The notes under the pieces are model-generated. The model was not told the origin of the DNA and did no database searches. It saw only the letters and a list, made by a program, of their open reading frames with translations. Positions 15,092 to 21,997 of a DNA stretch of 24,548 nucleotides are shown piece after piece. The stretch is taken from NCBI GenBank assembly GCA_002437565.1, contig DJQL01000023.1:1-24548 (forward strand). The letters are read 5' to 3'. Position numbers and translations under genes: made by a program. The number at the start of each line of letters is the position of its first letter. Within the stretch, counting starts at the first letter, position 1. This DNA is from Prevotella sp. UBA6387 (GTDB lineage: Bacteria; Bacteroidota; Bacteroidia; Bacteroidales; Bacteroidaceae).

Positions 15092-17146
15092 TCAATGAGG
15101 TCTCGTGGGAGAATTGTCTTTGGTCAATCCGTAGTCTTCGCTTGTGTTGTTAAGTGATTTGTCATCATGTTCACTCTTCTTTCCCTTTGAAAGGTAGCAG
15201 GTGGCAGTAAACAAGACCAGAGAATGCAAGGGTTTCCATTCCATTGTCTTTTTATAGTTGAAATCCTTTGCCTTTCCTGATGTATATTCGTTATGACCAG
15301 AGTAATGCCATTCCATGCCAAATGACCATTTTTTGTACTTGCAAAGTAATTTGGCGGCATATTGTGCGCTCCCATGTTCTATTAAATCACCTTCAGCTTC
15401 TTTGGTTGGCGAGTTGGCATAGATGCCAAGGTTCCAGTTCTTCAGCGGGAATGTGATTCCTCCTCCATACCGGAAGTAAGGCAAGCACACGTGTTGCTGT
15501 AAGGTGCTATATGATGTGTGGTAATACTCCAAGTATGGTGCCAGTTCCAACCAAGGGAAAGGATGCCAACTTCCTGTAAGGCTCATTTGGTGCTTTACCA
15601 CATCGGATATTTCCTGTGGTTGGGAGTAGGCCATTCCATCTTTCATATAGAGCGTGGTCGCAAATGGGCGGCGCGAGTAAGAAGGAGCATATGATAAATT
15701 GATGTAATTATCGTTTTTGCCAAAATACAACAGGTATAACGTTATGCTACCATTCCAATATGGCTTGAGTTGTGGATTGCCAATTGACACGAATTGACGT
15801 TCCAAATACGTTGGCGATGACAACAACTGCCCGCTTGTTGGACATATGGTGTTTACCAAAGTTGTCATTTGTACGCTAACCCCCTCTAATTTTCCTTTGC
15901 CCCACCAGTCGGTGTAAAGCCTTAGGTACGGAATCGTGTTATGTATGTTGCTTTCTTCTGTTTTTGTTTCAACTGAGTTGATGCCAACGGTTGGGTAGAC
16001 AGTGACTTTACCAAATCTTTTGTGCAAGCCAAGATATGCAAAATTGCTGATGTTGGAAGATTGGTATATGTCATTTAGATAATGCTGACGATTCTTTTTA
16101 TATTCGGATCTTTCTCCTATACTCCATTTTACACCCCATAATGATAATTCGTAAGCAATGTTGCTTATCAACGATTCAACATGATTGCTGAAGAATGATG
16201 ATGTAGACTGAATGCCATCCTGTTCTATATGGTTGTCTACAGTAGAATAAGAGTACGTATTGACAAGGTTGAATGCCAATGACTGTTTGTCAGAAAACTG
16301 ACATTTATAATAGAGGTCGGCAGCGAATGATCGCAGCCGGTTATTCAAAAGACTATTGTTGTATGCCGTAATGTATTTGCCATCTGATTCATATCGTGCT
16401 GTGGTAGGCTCCTTTTGCTTGTCGCCATCATGGGTATAATTTAATTCTATATTGAATAAATGCTTGCCCCAACTGCGTTGGTAAGCCGTTTGCAGATATT
16501 GAAAGCATCCTTCATAAACATTGTTTTTGCCTTCATAAACATGTGGCTCTGAATAGTTGTATACAGAGCATTGGCTTTTGTCACCGATATGGCGATAATC
16601 TATAATATAATTCACTTTCACCTGATTCAGCGAGTCGGCAAAGGTTAGCCCCAGCTGGTTGGTGCCGAATCCTGTATTCACAGAATTGCTGGTCGAAATA
16701 TCTGCAGATACGAAACAGGCTATTCTGTTTTTTAGAATGATGTTTGCCACCGGGCCGGATGTCACTGTCATGTATTGGGCAGGGGCTACCGGGTAATATT
16801 CTACACATTTGATGTCATCACCCTTATAAGACCGGAGCTCATTGGGAGTGGCAGGTACACCATTTATCAATACGTATACGCTCTTTCTGTCTGCAGACAA
16901 TAAGTTGGATGCGTTTATGTCAGTTTTAAACTGAGCCAAGGAAGATACCGCATCCAAGGCATTCGTTCCAAATGAACGATTTTTATCAGACATGAAAATC
17001 AGCTCATGGTCACCTTTTAATGTGGTTTTTCTTGCAGTAACAACGATTTCGTTCAAATCAACTTTTGAAGCTATTGAGTCTGTCTTTTGTGCCATCAAGT
17101 TTACAGACAACGACAAGAGTAATATTAAAATCGCCCTACTTTTCAT
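15092..17146 (-). CDS. TonB-dependent-type outer-membrane beta-barrel in RiPP locus
   Basis: This 684-residue protein has a signal peptide (residues 1-~19, SVNLMA then QKTD), a TonB-box/plug-like start VDLNEIVVTARK, and a plug domain to about residue 140 with ADRKSVYVLINGVPATPNELR and EYYPVAPAQYM. The rest is alternating aromatic strands typical of a 22-strand barrel. It lacks the N-terminal carboxypeptidase-regulatory-like domain usual in SusC-type receptors and has a polar C-terminal tail ending SPTRPH instead of a terminal aromatic residue. Its ATG overlaps the radical SAM maturase gene by 11 bp, so it is coupled to it and probably handles the peptide product: export across the outer membrane, uptake, or self-protection. 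Which of these is unknown. It is AT-richer than the core genes. Confidence 0.8.
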   Translation of the reverse strand: MKSRAILILLLSLSVNLMAQKTDSIASKVDLNEIVVTARKTTLKGDHELIFMSDKNRSFGTNALDAVSSLAQFKTDINASNLLSADRKSVYVLINGVPATPNELRSYKGDDIKCVEYYPVAPAQYMTVTSGPVANIILKNRIACFVSADISTSNSVNTGFGTNQLGLTFADSLNQVKVNYIIDYRHIGDKSQCSVYNYSEPHVYEGKNNVYEGCFQYLQTAYQRSWGKHLFNIELNYTHDGDKQKEPTTARYESDGKYITAYNNSLLNNRLRSFAADLYYKCQFSDKQSLAFNLVNTYSYSTVDNHIEQDGIQSTSSFFSNHVESLISNIAYELSLWGVKWSIGERSEYKKNRQHYLNDIYQSSNISNFAYLGLHKRFGKVTVYPTVGINSVETKTEESNIHNTIPYLRLYTDWWGKGKLEGVSVQMTTLVNTICPTSGQLLSSPTYLERQFVSIGNPQLKPYWNGSITLYLLYFGKNDNYINLSYAPSYSRRPFATTLYMKDGMAYSQPQEISDVVKHQMSLTGSWHPFPWLELAPYLEYYHTSYSTLQQHVCLPYFRYGGGITFPLKNWNLGIYANSPTKEAEGDLIEHGSAQYAAKLLCKYKKWSFGMEWHYSGHNEYTSGKAKDFNYKKTMEWKPLHSLVLFTATCYLSKGKKSEHDDKSLNNTSEDYGLTKDNSPTRPH

Positions 17147-18419
17147 AAGCTTGATTAATGTAGTTTATAATTGTCGTTTTAAAGTCGAATTCCTCGGCTT
17201 CATATTTACAAATAGTTATGCCATTAATGAAGTCATGGGGACACACCCCCATGCAAATAGGAAGTTTTTTACATGCAAGGCATTGTGCATTTTCATATGA
17301 TATGCATTGGTATTGTGAGCGAGGTTTGTTCCATGCAATTTCTCCATTGTCCAATAACTTGCCTTCTGTTGTGCTATCATACAAGTCGTTACAAGCTGTA
17401 CATTTTACGATATTGCCATTAAAATTGACAGCATTGTAATACTCTTTATTAGTATAGCAAGAATAAAAAGGCAGAGGTTCAAAATATTCTATTCTATATC
17501 CTGCATTGGCAAATAAAGATTGAATGTATGATATTTGGGAAGAAAAACTTTTATCTGTTTTTTCTTGCCATACTTTTTTCATTCTAATGATAATCCTCTT
17601 TCTATTTGTAGGCTCAATGAATTCATTAACTTGTTCAACTATTTCTTTTGTCAAGTTTTTATGAGTGTAGTTTATTCTTAGATATACAACAATCTCTGAG
17701 TTTATAGTTAAGCATTTATTTATGTTGGAAAGAACATGCTTAAATGCTGAACTACAATTCTTCTGATGTTTAACTTTGTCATGAAACTTTTGTTCACCAT
17801 CTAGTGTTATTTGAAAACTTTGAAATTCTAATTCTTGTAAGGACTTAGACACGTTTTCGTTTAAATAAAAACCATTTGTTGTAGCACTGTTAAGAAAAGG
17901 GATGTTGTTTTGTTTGCATTTGGCGATGGCGTATAATGACAAGGGAATTATTATCTGTTTGAAATACATAAATGGTTCACCGCCAAACCATTCAATCTGC
18001 AAACTTGTGATATTGCATATGTCTACGGCATAATCAATATGCTTTTTTAGTCTTTCTAATACACTTTCTGGCATTATTGATTCGACATGTTTCTGTATAC
18101 AATACCAACAAGAAAAATTGCAATTTAATGTTGGCAAGACAATCAAGAAATAATCTTTAGAATGAATAGCCTTTGAATTTTCTTGTCTGAATAATTCTAG
18201 TTCATTGGTACTTCTTGGTACAATAAAGTCACTATTGACCAGTTTTTTATACATGTCATAACATCCTGATTTTAAGCTTGCCAAGTTTACGGAAAAGTCT
18301 TCCAATTTGTGCCCCAATTCTCTTGAAAGCCTAAAGAATGTGCGATGTAGGGTATTAAACCAATAACTATATTGGTCATCATAATATACCAAGTTGTAAT
18401 AACTGTATTTCATAATCAT
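17136..18419 (-). CDS. Radical SAM/SPASM peptide maturase
   Basis: A 427-residue radical SAM enzyme expected to modify the small peptide encoded just upstream. The N-terminal ~65 residues (YYNLVYYDDQYSYWFNTLHR) resemble the leader-binding start of Bacteroidales SPASM maturases. The core has CNFSCWYC (C100, C104, C107, the [4Fe-4S]/SAM motif CxxxCxxC) and WFGGEP (144-149). The C-terminal SPASM region supplies auxiliary-cluster cysteines C321, C340, C343, C372, C380, C383, C389, C393 and C404, including CLACKKLPICMGVCP. Known relatives make thioether, C-C or other crosslinks; the chemistry here cannot be read off. The precursor lies 64 bp upstream and the outer-membrane barrel overlaps its 3' end. 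I see no strong ribosome-binding site; ATG at 18413 is an alternative start. Confidence 0.9.
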   Translation of the reverse strand: MIMKYSYYNLVYYDDQYSYWFNTLHRTFFRLSRELGHKLEDFSVNLASLKSGCYDMYKKLVNSDFIVPRSTNELELFRQENSKAIHSKDYFLIVLPTLNCNFSCWYCIQKHVESIMPESVLERLKKHIDYAVDICNITSLQIEWFGGEPFMYFKQIIIPLSLYAIAKCKQNNIPFLNSATTNGFYLNENVSKSLQELEFQSFQITLDGEQKFHDKVKHQKNCSSAFKHVLSNINKCLTINSEIVVYLRINYTHKNLTKEIVEQVNEFIEPTNRKRIIIRMKKVWQEKTDKSFSSQISYIQSLFANAGYRIEYFEPLPFYSCYTNKEYYNAVNFNGNIVKCTACNDLYDSTTEGKLLDNGEIAWNKPRSQYQCISYENAQCLACKKLPICMGVCPHDFINGITICKYEAEEFDFKTTIINYINQAYEK

Positions 18420-18427
18420 GCGAATGT

Positions 18428-18469
18428 AAATGTAAAGTTAGTCTATATAAAAAGGCTAACTTTACATTT
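18428..18469 (-). promoter_or_regulatory. 14-bp perfect inverted repeat between precursor and maturase
   Basis: AAATGTAAAGTTAG (18428-18441) and CTAACTTTACATTT (18456-18469) are perfectly complementary around a 14-nt loop. In the minus-strand transcript the hairpin forms 15 nt after the precursor stop codon and ends 8 nt before the maturase start. It has no proper U-run, so partial termination, RNA processing, 3' end stabilisation or occlusion of the maturase start are all possible; each would give more precursor than enzyme. Confidence 0.65.
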
Positions 18470-18483
18470 GTAAGAGTAATAGT

Positions 18484-18657
18484 TTAACCGCAGGCATAAA
18501 CCGCGTTTATGCAAGATGCTTGATTTGTATTTATACCACATCCTCTAGCTTTGTTAATGCACCCTGCCTGGGCTTCAGAAATGAAATCTGTGCCTCCCAT
18601 GATCTTCAGAGTTTCTAATTCCGATAGCTCTGAGTCTGAAAATAAAAAATTTCCCAT
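18484..18657 (-). CDS. RiPP precursor peptide, double-glycine leader, four-cysteine core
   Basis: This 57-residue gene was found by translating the gap upstream of the maturase. The leader (residues 1-22) reads MGNFLFSDSELSELETLKIM then GG, with the L-x-x-L-x-x-L/I pattern and GG of double-glycine leaders, like the 'natural product precursor, GG-Bacteroidales' type. The 35-residue core carries cysteines C33, C40, C49 and C56 (spacing 6, 8, 6) in two near-repeats, CINKARGCG and CINAVYACG. Stop TAA is at 18486-18484. A near-consensus -7 element lies ~38 bp upstream. The neighbour order precursor, radical SAM, outer-membrane barrel, all on one strand, supports it as the maturase substrate. The modification and activity are unknown. 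Confidence 0.88.
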   Translation of the reverse strand: MGNFLFSDSELSELETLKIMGGTDFISEAQAGCINKARGCGINTNQASCINAVYACG

Positions 18658-18694
18658 AAGCTGTAAGTTTGATGTTAATACATTAAAAACAGTG

Positions 18695-18702
18695 CAAAGA
18701 TG
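18695..18702 (-). promoter_or_regulatory. Putative -7 element of the RiPP operon
   Basis: CATCTTTG followed by CAC on the minus strand is one base from the Bacteroidota TAnnTTTG element and resembles the common Prevotella form. It would place the transcript start about 30 nt upstream of the precursor ATG. No firm -33 element was found. Confidence 0.4.
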
Positions 18703-18853
18703 ATGAGAAAAAACGAAATGGAGAAATAAAGCGCGTTAAAATAACTAAAAGTAAGCAATATTGCCCACTGTTCTGACGTTTTGGTTTGTACTTGTGAGTA
18801 TAGTAATCAATATGCTATTGTAGAATGCCGCTTTTGTTGGAATTGTATAGCAA

Positions 18854-18888
18854 TTTCACTGGAATCACATCTCGCGATTCCAGTGAAA
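18854..18888 (-). terminator. 13-bp perfect inverted repeat, possible terminator of the DUF1893 gene
   Basis: TTTCACTGGAATC (18854-18866) and GATTCCAGTGAAA (18876-18888) are perfectly complementary around a 9-nt loop. It lies 68 bp after the leftward DUF1893 stop codon. The T-run expected after a terminator is missing on both strands, so an operator-like or RNA-processing role remains possible. Confidence 0.45.
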
Positions 18889-18956
18889 ATGCGATTGCAC
18901 AAAATACCCTAAATAGGGACACGGAATGTACGGTGTGTGAATGGGGGAATTCGATT

Positions 18957-19295
18957 TTATTCCCCCAACTTCCTCCACACTTCAAGAAACTCGCGGTGCT
19001 CGAGCTTCTTGCCGAAGGATACCTTTACGCCCGCGCTGGTCAATGTGTCGAAAGCCTGCTGGGAGATATATTCGGCAAACATCTCCGCCACGCCGCCGTC
19101 GACCATCATGGCGGCGGCAGACCGCCCGACGGCTTTCACCGCAACCTTGGCGTCGTAGAGCAGTTCGGGCTCGTCGTTCATGATGTTGTATAGCCGGCGC
19201 ACGCCCTGGCCGTCGAATGTGCTTATGCGGCCATCGTGAAGCACCACCAGCGTGTGTTGATCATTGTGGAGTGTATCAATTAGTTCTTGCATCAT
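18957..19295 (-). CDS. DUF1893 domain-containing protein
   Basis: The 112-residue protein matches the DUF1893 family by its pattern LVVLHDGRISTFDGQGVRRLYN followed by AAMMVDGGVAEMFAEYISQQAFDTL. A structural member, Thermotoga TM1506, has a cytidine-deaminase-like fold but lacks the usual deaminase zinc motif; no HAE or PCxxC motif is visible here either, so deaminase activity should not be assumed. The function is unknown. It has a strong -7 element upstream and is divergent from the cysteine peptidase gene. Codon use is GC-rich like the core genes, in contrast to the adjacent RiPP island, so it probably belongs to the ancestral chromosome. ATG at 19292 is an alternative start. Confidence 0.82.
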   Translation of the reverse strand: MMQELIDTLHNDQHTLVVLHDGRISTFDGQGVRRLYNIMNDEPELLYDAKVAVKAVGRSAAAMMVDGGVAEMFAEYISQQAFDTLTSAGVKVSFGKKLEHREFLEVWRKLGE

Positions 19296-19327
19296 AGTGA
19301 TTTCAGTCTTTAATAAGGTTTATGTTG

Positions 19328-19335
19328 CAAATATA
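19328..19335 (-). promoter_or_regulatory. Putative -7 element for the DUF1893 gene
   Basis: TATATTTG followed by CAAC on the minus strand matches TAnnTTTG exactly and lies 32 bp upstream of the DUF1893 start codon. Confidence 0.5.
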
Positions 19336-19410
19336 GGCAATATTTCTGACATCTTTCAGGATTGGGCATGAAAAAGTAAGTCTTCTGAACCGAAACAGGA
19401 TGCAAATGCT

Positions 19411-19418
19411 TAATTTTG
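19411..19418 (+). promoter_or_regulatory. Putative -7 element for the C1 peptidase gene
   Basis: TAATTTTG followed by CGG matches TAnnTTTG and lies 22 bp upstream of the peptidase ATG, implying a very short leader. Confidence 0.45.
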
Positions 19419-19440
19419 CGGTGAAATACGACTACGAATA

Positions 19441-20472
19441 ATGAAAATCATTTTTAGGCATTCTGTCTTATTCTTGATCTTGCTGTCCGTGGCTCTCTCT
19501 TCTTGCGCGGGCAGGTTTGCCAAGCCTGACAATAGGCGTTTCCGCAACGAGGTGGTGCTGAAGACCACGCCCGTGAAGGACCAGGGCCACAGCGAGCTTT
19601 GCTGGGCCTACGCCATGCTTGCCACCATAGAGACGGAGCGGCTGGAGATGGGCGACTCCGTGAACCTATCGCCCGACTATCTCGCCCGCTTGTGGCTTCA
19701 GGAGCAGGCGCGCGCCTATTATCTCACGCGTGGCAGGGTGGGGGTGTCGCTCCGCGGCATGGCGCCGATGGCGTTGAGGCTCATGGAGCGTTATGGCATT
19801 GAGCCTTACGACAGCTACTATCCCTGCGGCAGCGTAAACTACAACTCCCTTTCCCGTATGGCCATGCAGGTGGCGCGTGCCTCAAGGAGCCTTCGCATGC
19901 TCGACAAGAGGCTTGGCGACAATCTCGACCGCCAGATAGGTTATCTTCCGCCCTCGCTCTTCATGCTTGGCGTGAGCTACACTCCGAGCCAGTTTGCCGA
20001 GAGCGTCTACGTCAATGGCGACTACGTGGCGTTGACGAGTTTCACGCATCACCCTTTTGGCAAGGCTTTCGCATTGGAGTCGGCCGACAACCGCATGCTC
20101 GACACGTTCCGCAACGTGCCTATCGACCAGCTGATGGATACCATAGTCCAATCCCTGCGCCATGGGCATCCTGTGTGTTGGGAGGGCGACACTTCCGAGT
20201 CTGGATTCAGCTTTCAGCGCGGTTGTGCCACCTTGCCCGATGAGCGTCACGAGCCTACGCAGGCGGAGCGTCAGCGGGCTTTTGAGCAATTCCAAACCAC
20301 CGACGACCATTGCATGGAGTTGTGCGGAATCGCGAGAGATGCCAATGGCCGATTATATTTCATCGCCAAGAACTCATGGGGCACCAATAATCCCTATCGT
20401 GGTTTCATGTATCTGAGCTACAACTACGTGCGCATGAAGACAATAGCGGTGATGGTGAAAAACAAGTTTTAG
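19441..20472 (+). CDS. C1-family (papain-like) cysteine peptidase lipoprotein
   Basis: A 343-residue papain-fold cysteine peptidase. The SPII signal ends in LSSC (lipidated C22), so it is an envelope lipoprotein. The catalytic set is complete and in papain order: oxyanion Q48 and nucleophile C54 in VKDQGHSELCWAYA, H290 in TDDHCMELCGI, and N311 in KNSWGT. It is nearest in layout to Bacteroidales C1B/bleomycin-hydrolase-like peptidases but shorter than bleomycin hydrolase (about 450 residues). It is monocistronic: divergent from DUF1893, with a bidirectional hairpin after it. Its base composition resembles the core genes. Its substrate is unknown; lying 0.8 kb from a RiPP precursor, it could conceivably cut peptides, but nothing in the sequence ties it to that locus. 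Confidence 0.88.
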   Translation: MKIIFRHSVLFLILLSVALSSCAGRFAKPDNRRFRNEVVLKTTPVKDQGHSELCWAYAMLATIETERLEMGDSVNLSPDYLARLWLQEQARAYYLTRGRVGVSLRGMAPMALRLMERYGIEPYDSYYPCGSVNYNSLSRMAMQVARASRSLRMLDKRLGDNLDRQIGYLPPSLFMLGVSYTPSQFAESVYVNGDYVALTSFTHHPFGKAFALESADNRMLDTFRNVPIDQLMDTIVQSLRHGHPVCWEGDTSESGFSFQRGCATLPDERHEPTQAERQRAFEQFQTTDDHCMELCGIARDANGRLYFIAKNSWGTNNPYRGFMYLSYNYVRMKTIAVMVKNKF

Positions 20473-20498
20473 AAAGATTTAGACCATATAAAGTTAGA

Positions 20499-20540
20499 AC
20501 CACGGCTTGGTACCGTGAATACCAAGCCGTGGTGTCTTTC
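20499..20540. terminator. Bidirectional hairpin terminator between convergent genes
   Basis: ACCACGGCTTGGTA (20499-20512) and TACCAAGCCGTGGT (20520-20533) form a perfect 14-bp stem with a 7-nt loop. The plus side is followed by GTCTTTC and the minus side by TCTAACTTTATA. It serves the C1 peptidase gene (plus) and the three-lipoprotein operon (minus). Confidence 0.8.
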
Positions 20541-20584
20541 GAGTACAAACTGTTCGTCAGGTTAGATTATTTGATAGATTCCGT

Positions 20585-21997
20585 TCATTCTTCAACTATT
20601 CTTCCGAAGTCCTTGAAATAGGTTGCGGAGACATACTTTTCCTTTGAGCCTACGGGCACATACAACACGCTGGCACCGCGGTCAACCTCGTTGTCTGGAT
20701 TCAGCGTAGGCGGAGTTGACAACCTTATATGCAATTCCTTTACCCGAAGACCCTTAAACGCATCCTTTGATAATTCAGTCGTCGCTGGTATGAAAAGGCT
20801 CGTCATGGTGCCGCCAGTGTTGAAAGCCTCGTCATAGATATATTGGAGTTTTGAGTCTGAGGGTATCAATATCTCCTCTATTTTAGGGGAGCTCGCGAAC
20901 GCCAGTATACCTATGCTCTTGACACTCGACGGCAGGCTAACCGTCTTGAGGTTGGCACAATTTGCAAAGGCTTCGTTATATATACGCTCCGTGCCTTTTG
21001 GCAAGGCAATGCACGACAGGTGACAACCAAAAAACATTCTTTGTCCAATACTTCTCTTATCTTCAAAAGCATAATAATTACACAGGGACATATCCAACGT
21101 GTCAAGGTTCAGAGCGGCTATTATGGCTGCATAATCCACATCAGAATGCTTAATCATGTTTATTACGGTAAGTTTCTTCAATCTGGAAAGATTTTCCTTG
21201 TCATGTCCTAACATTGTTTCAAGACCACCCACGTGGAACTCTGGCTTGTCCACGTCCACGGTTTCAGCTTCATGTAAGGTACGTGGCTCTTGAATAATCA
21301 TAATTGTGGGGCCCTTATCATCATAAACATAGCCAGGGGCGGGATTGATGTAGTCGTAGTAATTTCCTAAGATGCGATAAAAATCACTTCTTCCTAATCC
21401 TGTATTCAAGCTTACGTAAAACGGAACCTCAACTGCCTTGGCTTCGGTACATTTTATTGGGTCAGAATTTTTAGTTAACCATTTGCCAGAATTTGCATAA
21501 ACTTCAAATTTTGTATTTGCCAACACAGACATTTTAAAGTCTCCTCCCGTGTTTGGGATATAAATCACCTTATCCTTGAAGTAAGCAAGCTGGTGAGGCC
21601 TTTGTTTCACATTGATTACATATTTATTATACGAAGAAGAAAGCGTAATTTTTGCTTCCCTTGCAATGAGCAGCGAGTCGTCTGATTTCGCACATACTAT
21701 ACGCACCGCTGTTTGATTGTTACTCGACTCTGCTTGATAGTTATCCGACTCTGGGATTTCAGATGCCCTGCACCACTTGCCGGAACCTGTGGCATAGCTA
21801 ATATCAATCTTATATCCGTCAGCTTTGGGAAATAAGACGGTGGTATCTTTACCGTAAGCACCTATGTTAAGACCTTCGGCAAGAATTTTCTCCGTAGTGG
21901 GGCTCATGGTTATTACAGGGTTATCCTCACTTTCCTTGCATGAAGAGAATGTCAGCACAGCCACGAACAAAAATAATATTGCGTTTCTTATTTTCAT
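20585..21997 (-). CDS. Surface lipoprotein with BACON-like domains and BspA-type leucine-rich repeats
   Basis: This 470-residue lipoprotein has an SPII signal with FSSC (C20), followed by KESED, an acidic tail of the kind that sends Bacteroidota lipoproteins to the cell surface. Residues ~32-132 and ~136-238 each look like a BACON-type immunoglobulin-like domain (GKW...AREAKITLSSS...INVKQRP; second with NTGGDFKMSVLANTKFEVY). Residues ~260-420 form LRR_5/BspA repeats (NEAFANCANLKTVSLPSSVKS), closing with the usual LYVPVGSKEKY end. Such proteins commonly bind host or bacterial surface ligands. Its ATG overlaps the stop of the MACPF gene by 4 bp (ATGA), so the two are co-translated; it may be a receptor-binding or anchoring partner. 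A shared hairpin terminator follows. Confidence 0.85.
   Translation of the reverse strand: MKIRNAILFLFVAVLTFSSCKESEDNPVITMSPTTEKILAEGLNIGAYGKDTTVLFPKADGYKIDISYATGSGKWCRASEIPESDNYQAESSNNQTAVRIVCAKSDDSLLIAREAKITLSSSYNKYVINVKQRPHQLAYFKDKVIYIPNTGGDFKMSVLANTKFEVYANSGKWLTKNSDPIKCTEAKAVEVPFYVSLNTGLGRSDFYRILGNYYDYINPAPGYVYDDKGPTIMIIQEPRTLHEAETVDVDKPEFHVGGLETMLGHDKENLSRLKKLTVINMIKHSDVDYAAIIAALNLDTLDMSLCNYYAFEDKRSIGQRMFFGCHLSCIALPKGTERIYNEAFANCANLKTVSLPSSVKSIGILAFASSPKIEEILIPSDSKLQYIYDEAFNTGGTMTSLFIPATTELSKDAFKGLRVKELHIRLSTPPTLNPDNEVDRGASVLYVPVGSKEKYVSATYFKDFGRIVEE

Larger units (their letters stand above)
18658..18956. other. 299-bp leader/intergenic region of the RiPP locus
   Basis: I see no gene here on either strand. 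It is AT-rich and contains the probable promoter of the precursor gene near 18695-18702 and, further away, a 13-bp perfect inverted repeat at 18854-18888 beyond the 3' end of the DUF1893 gene. Confidence 0.6.

Noticed and set aside
18825..19193. Plus-strand open frame antisense to DUF1893
   Set aside because: It starts in the hairpin region and mirrors the DUF1893 gene; composition is that of a shadow.
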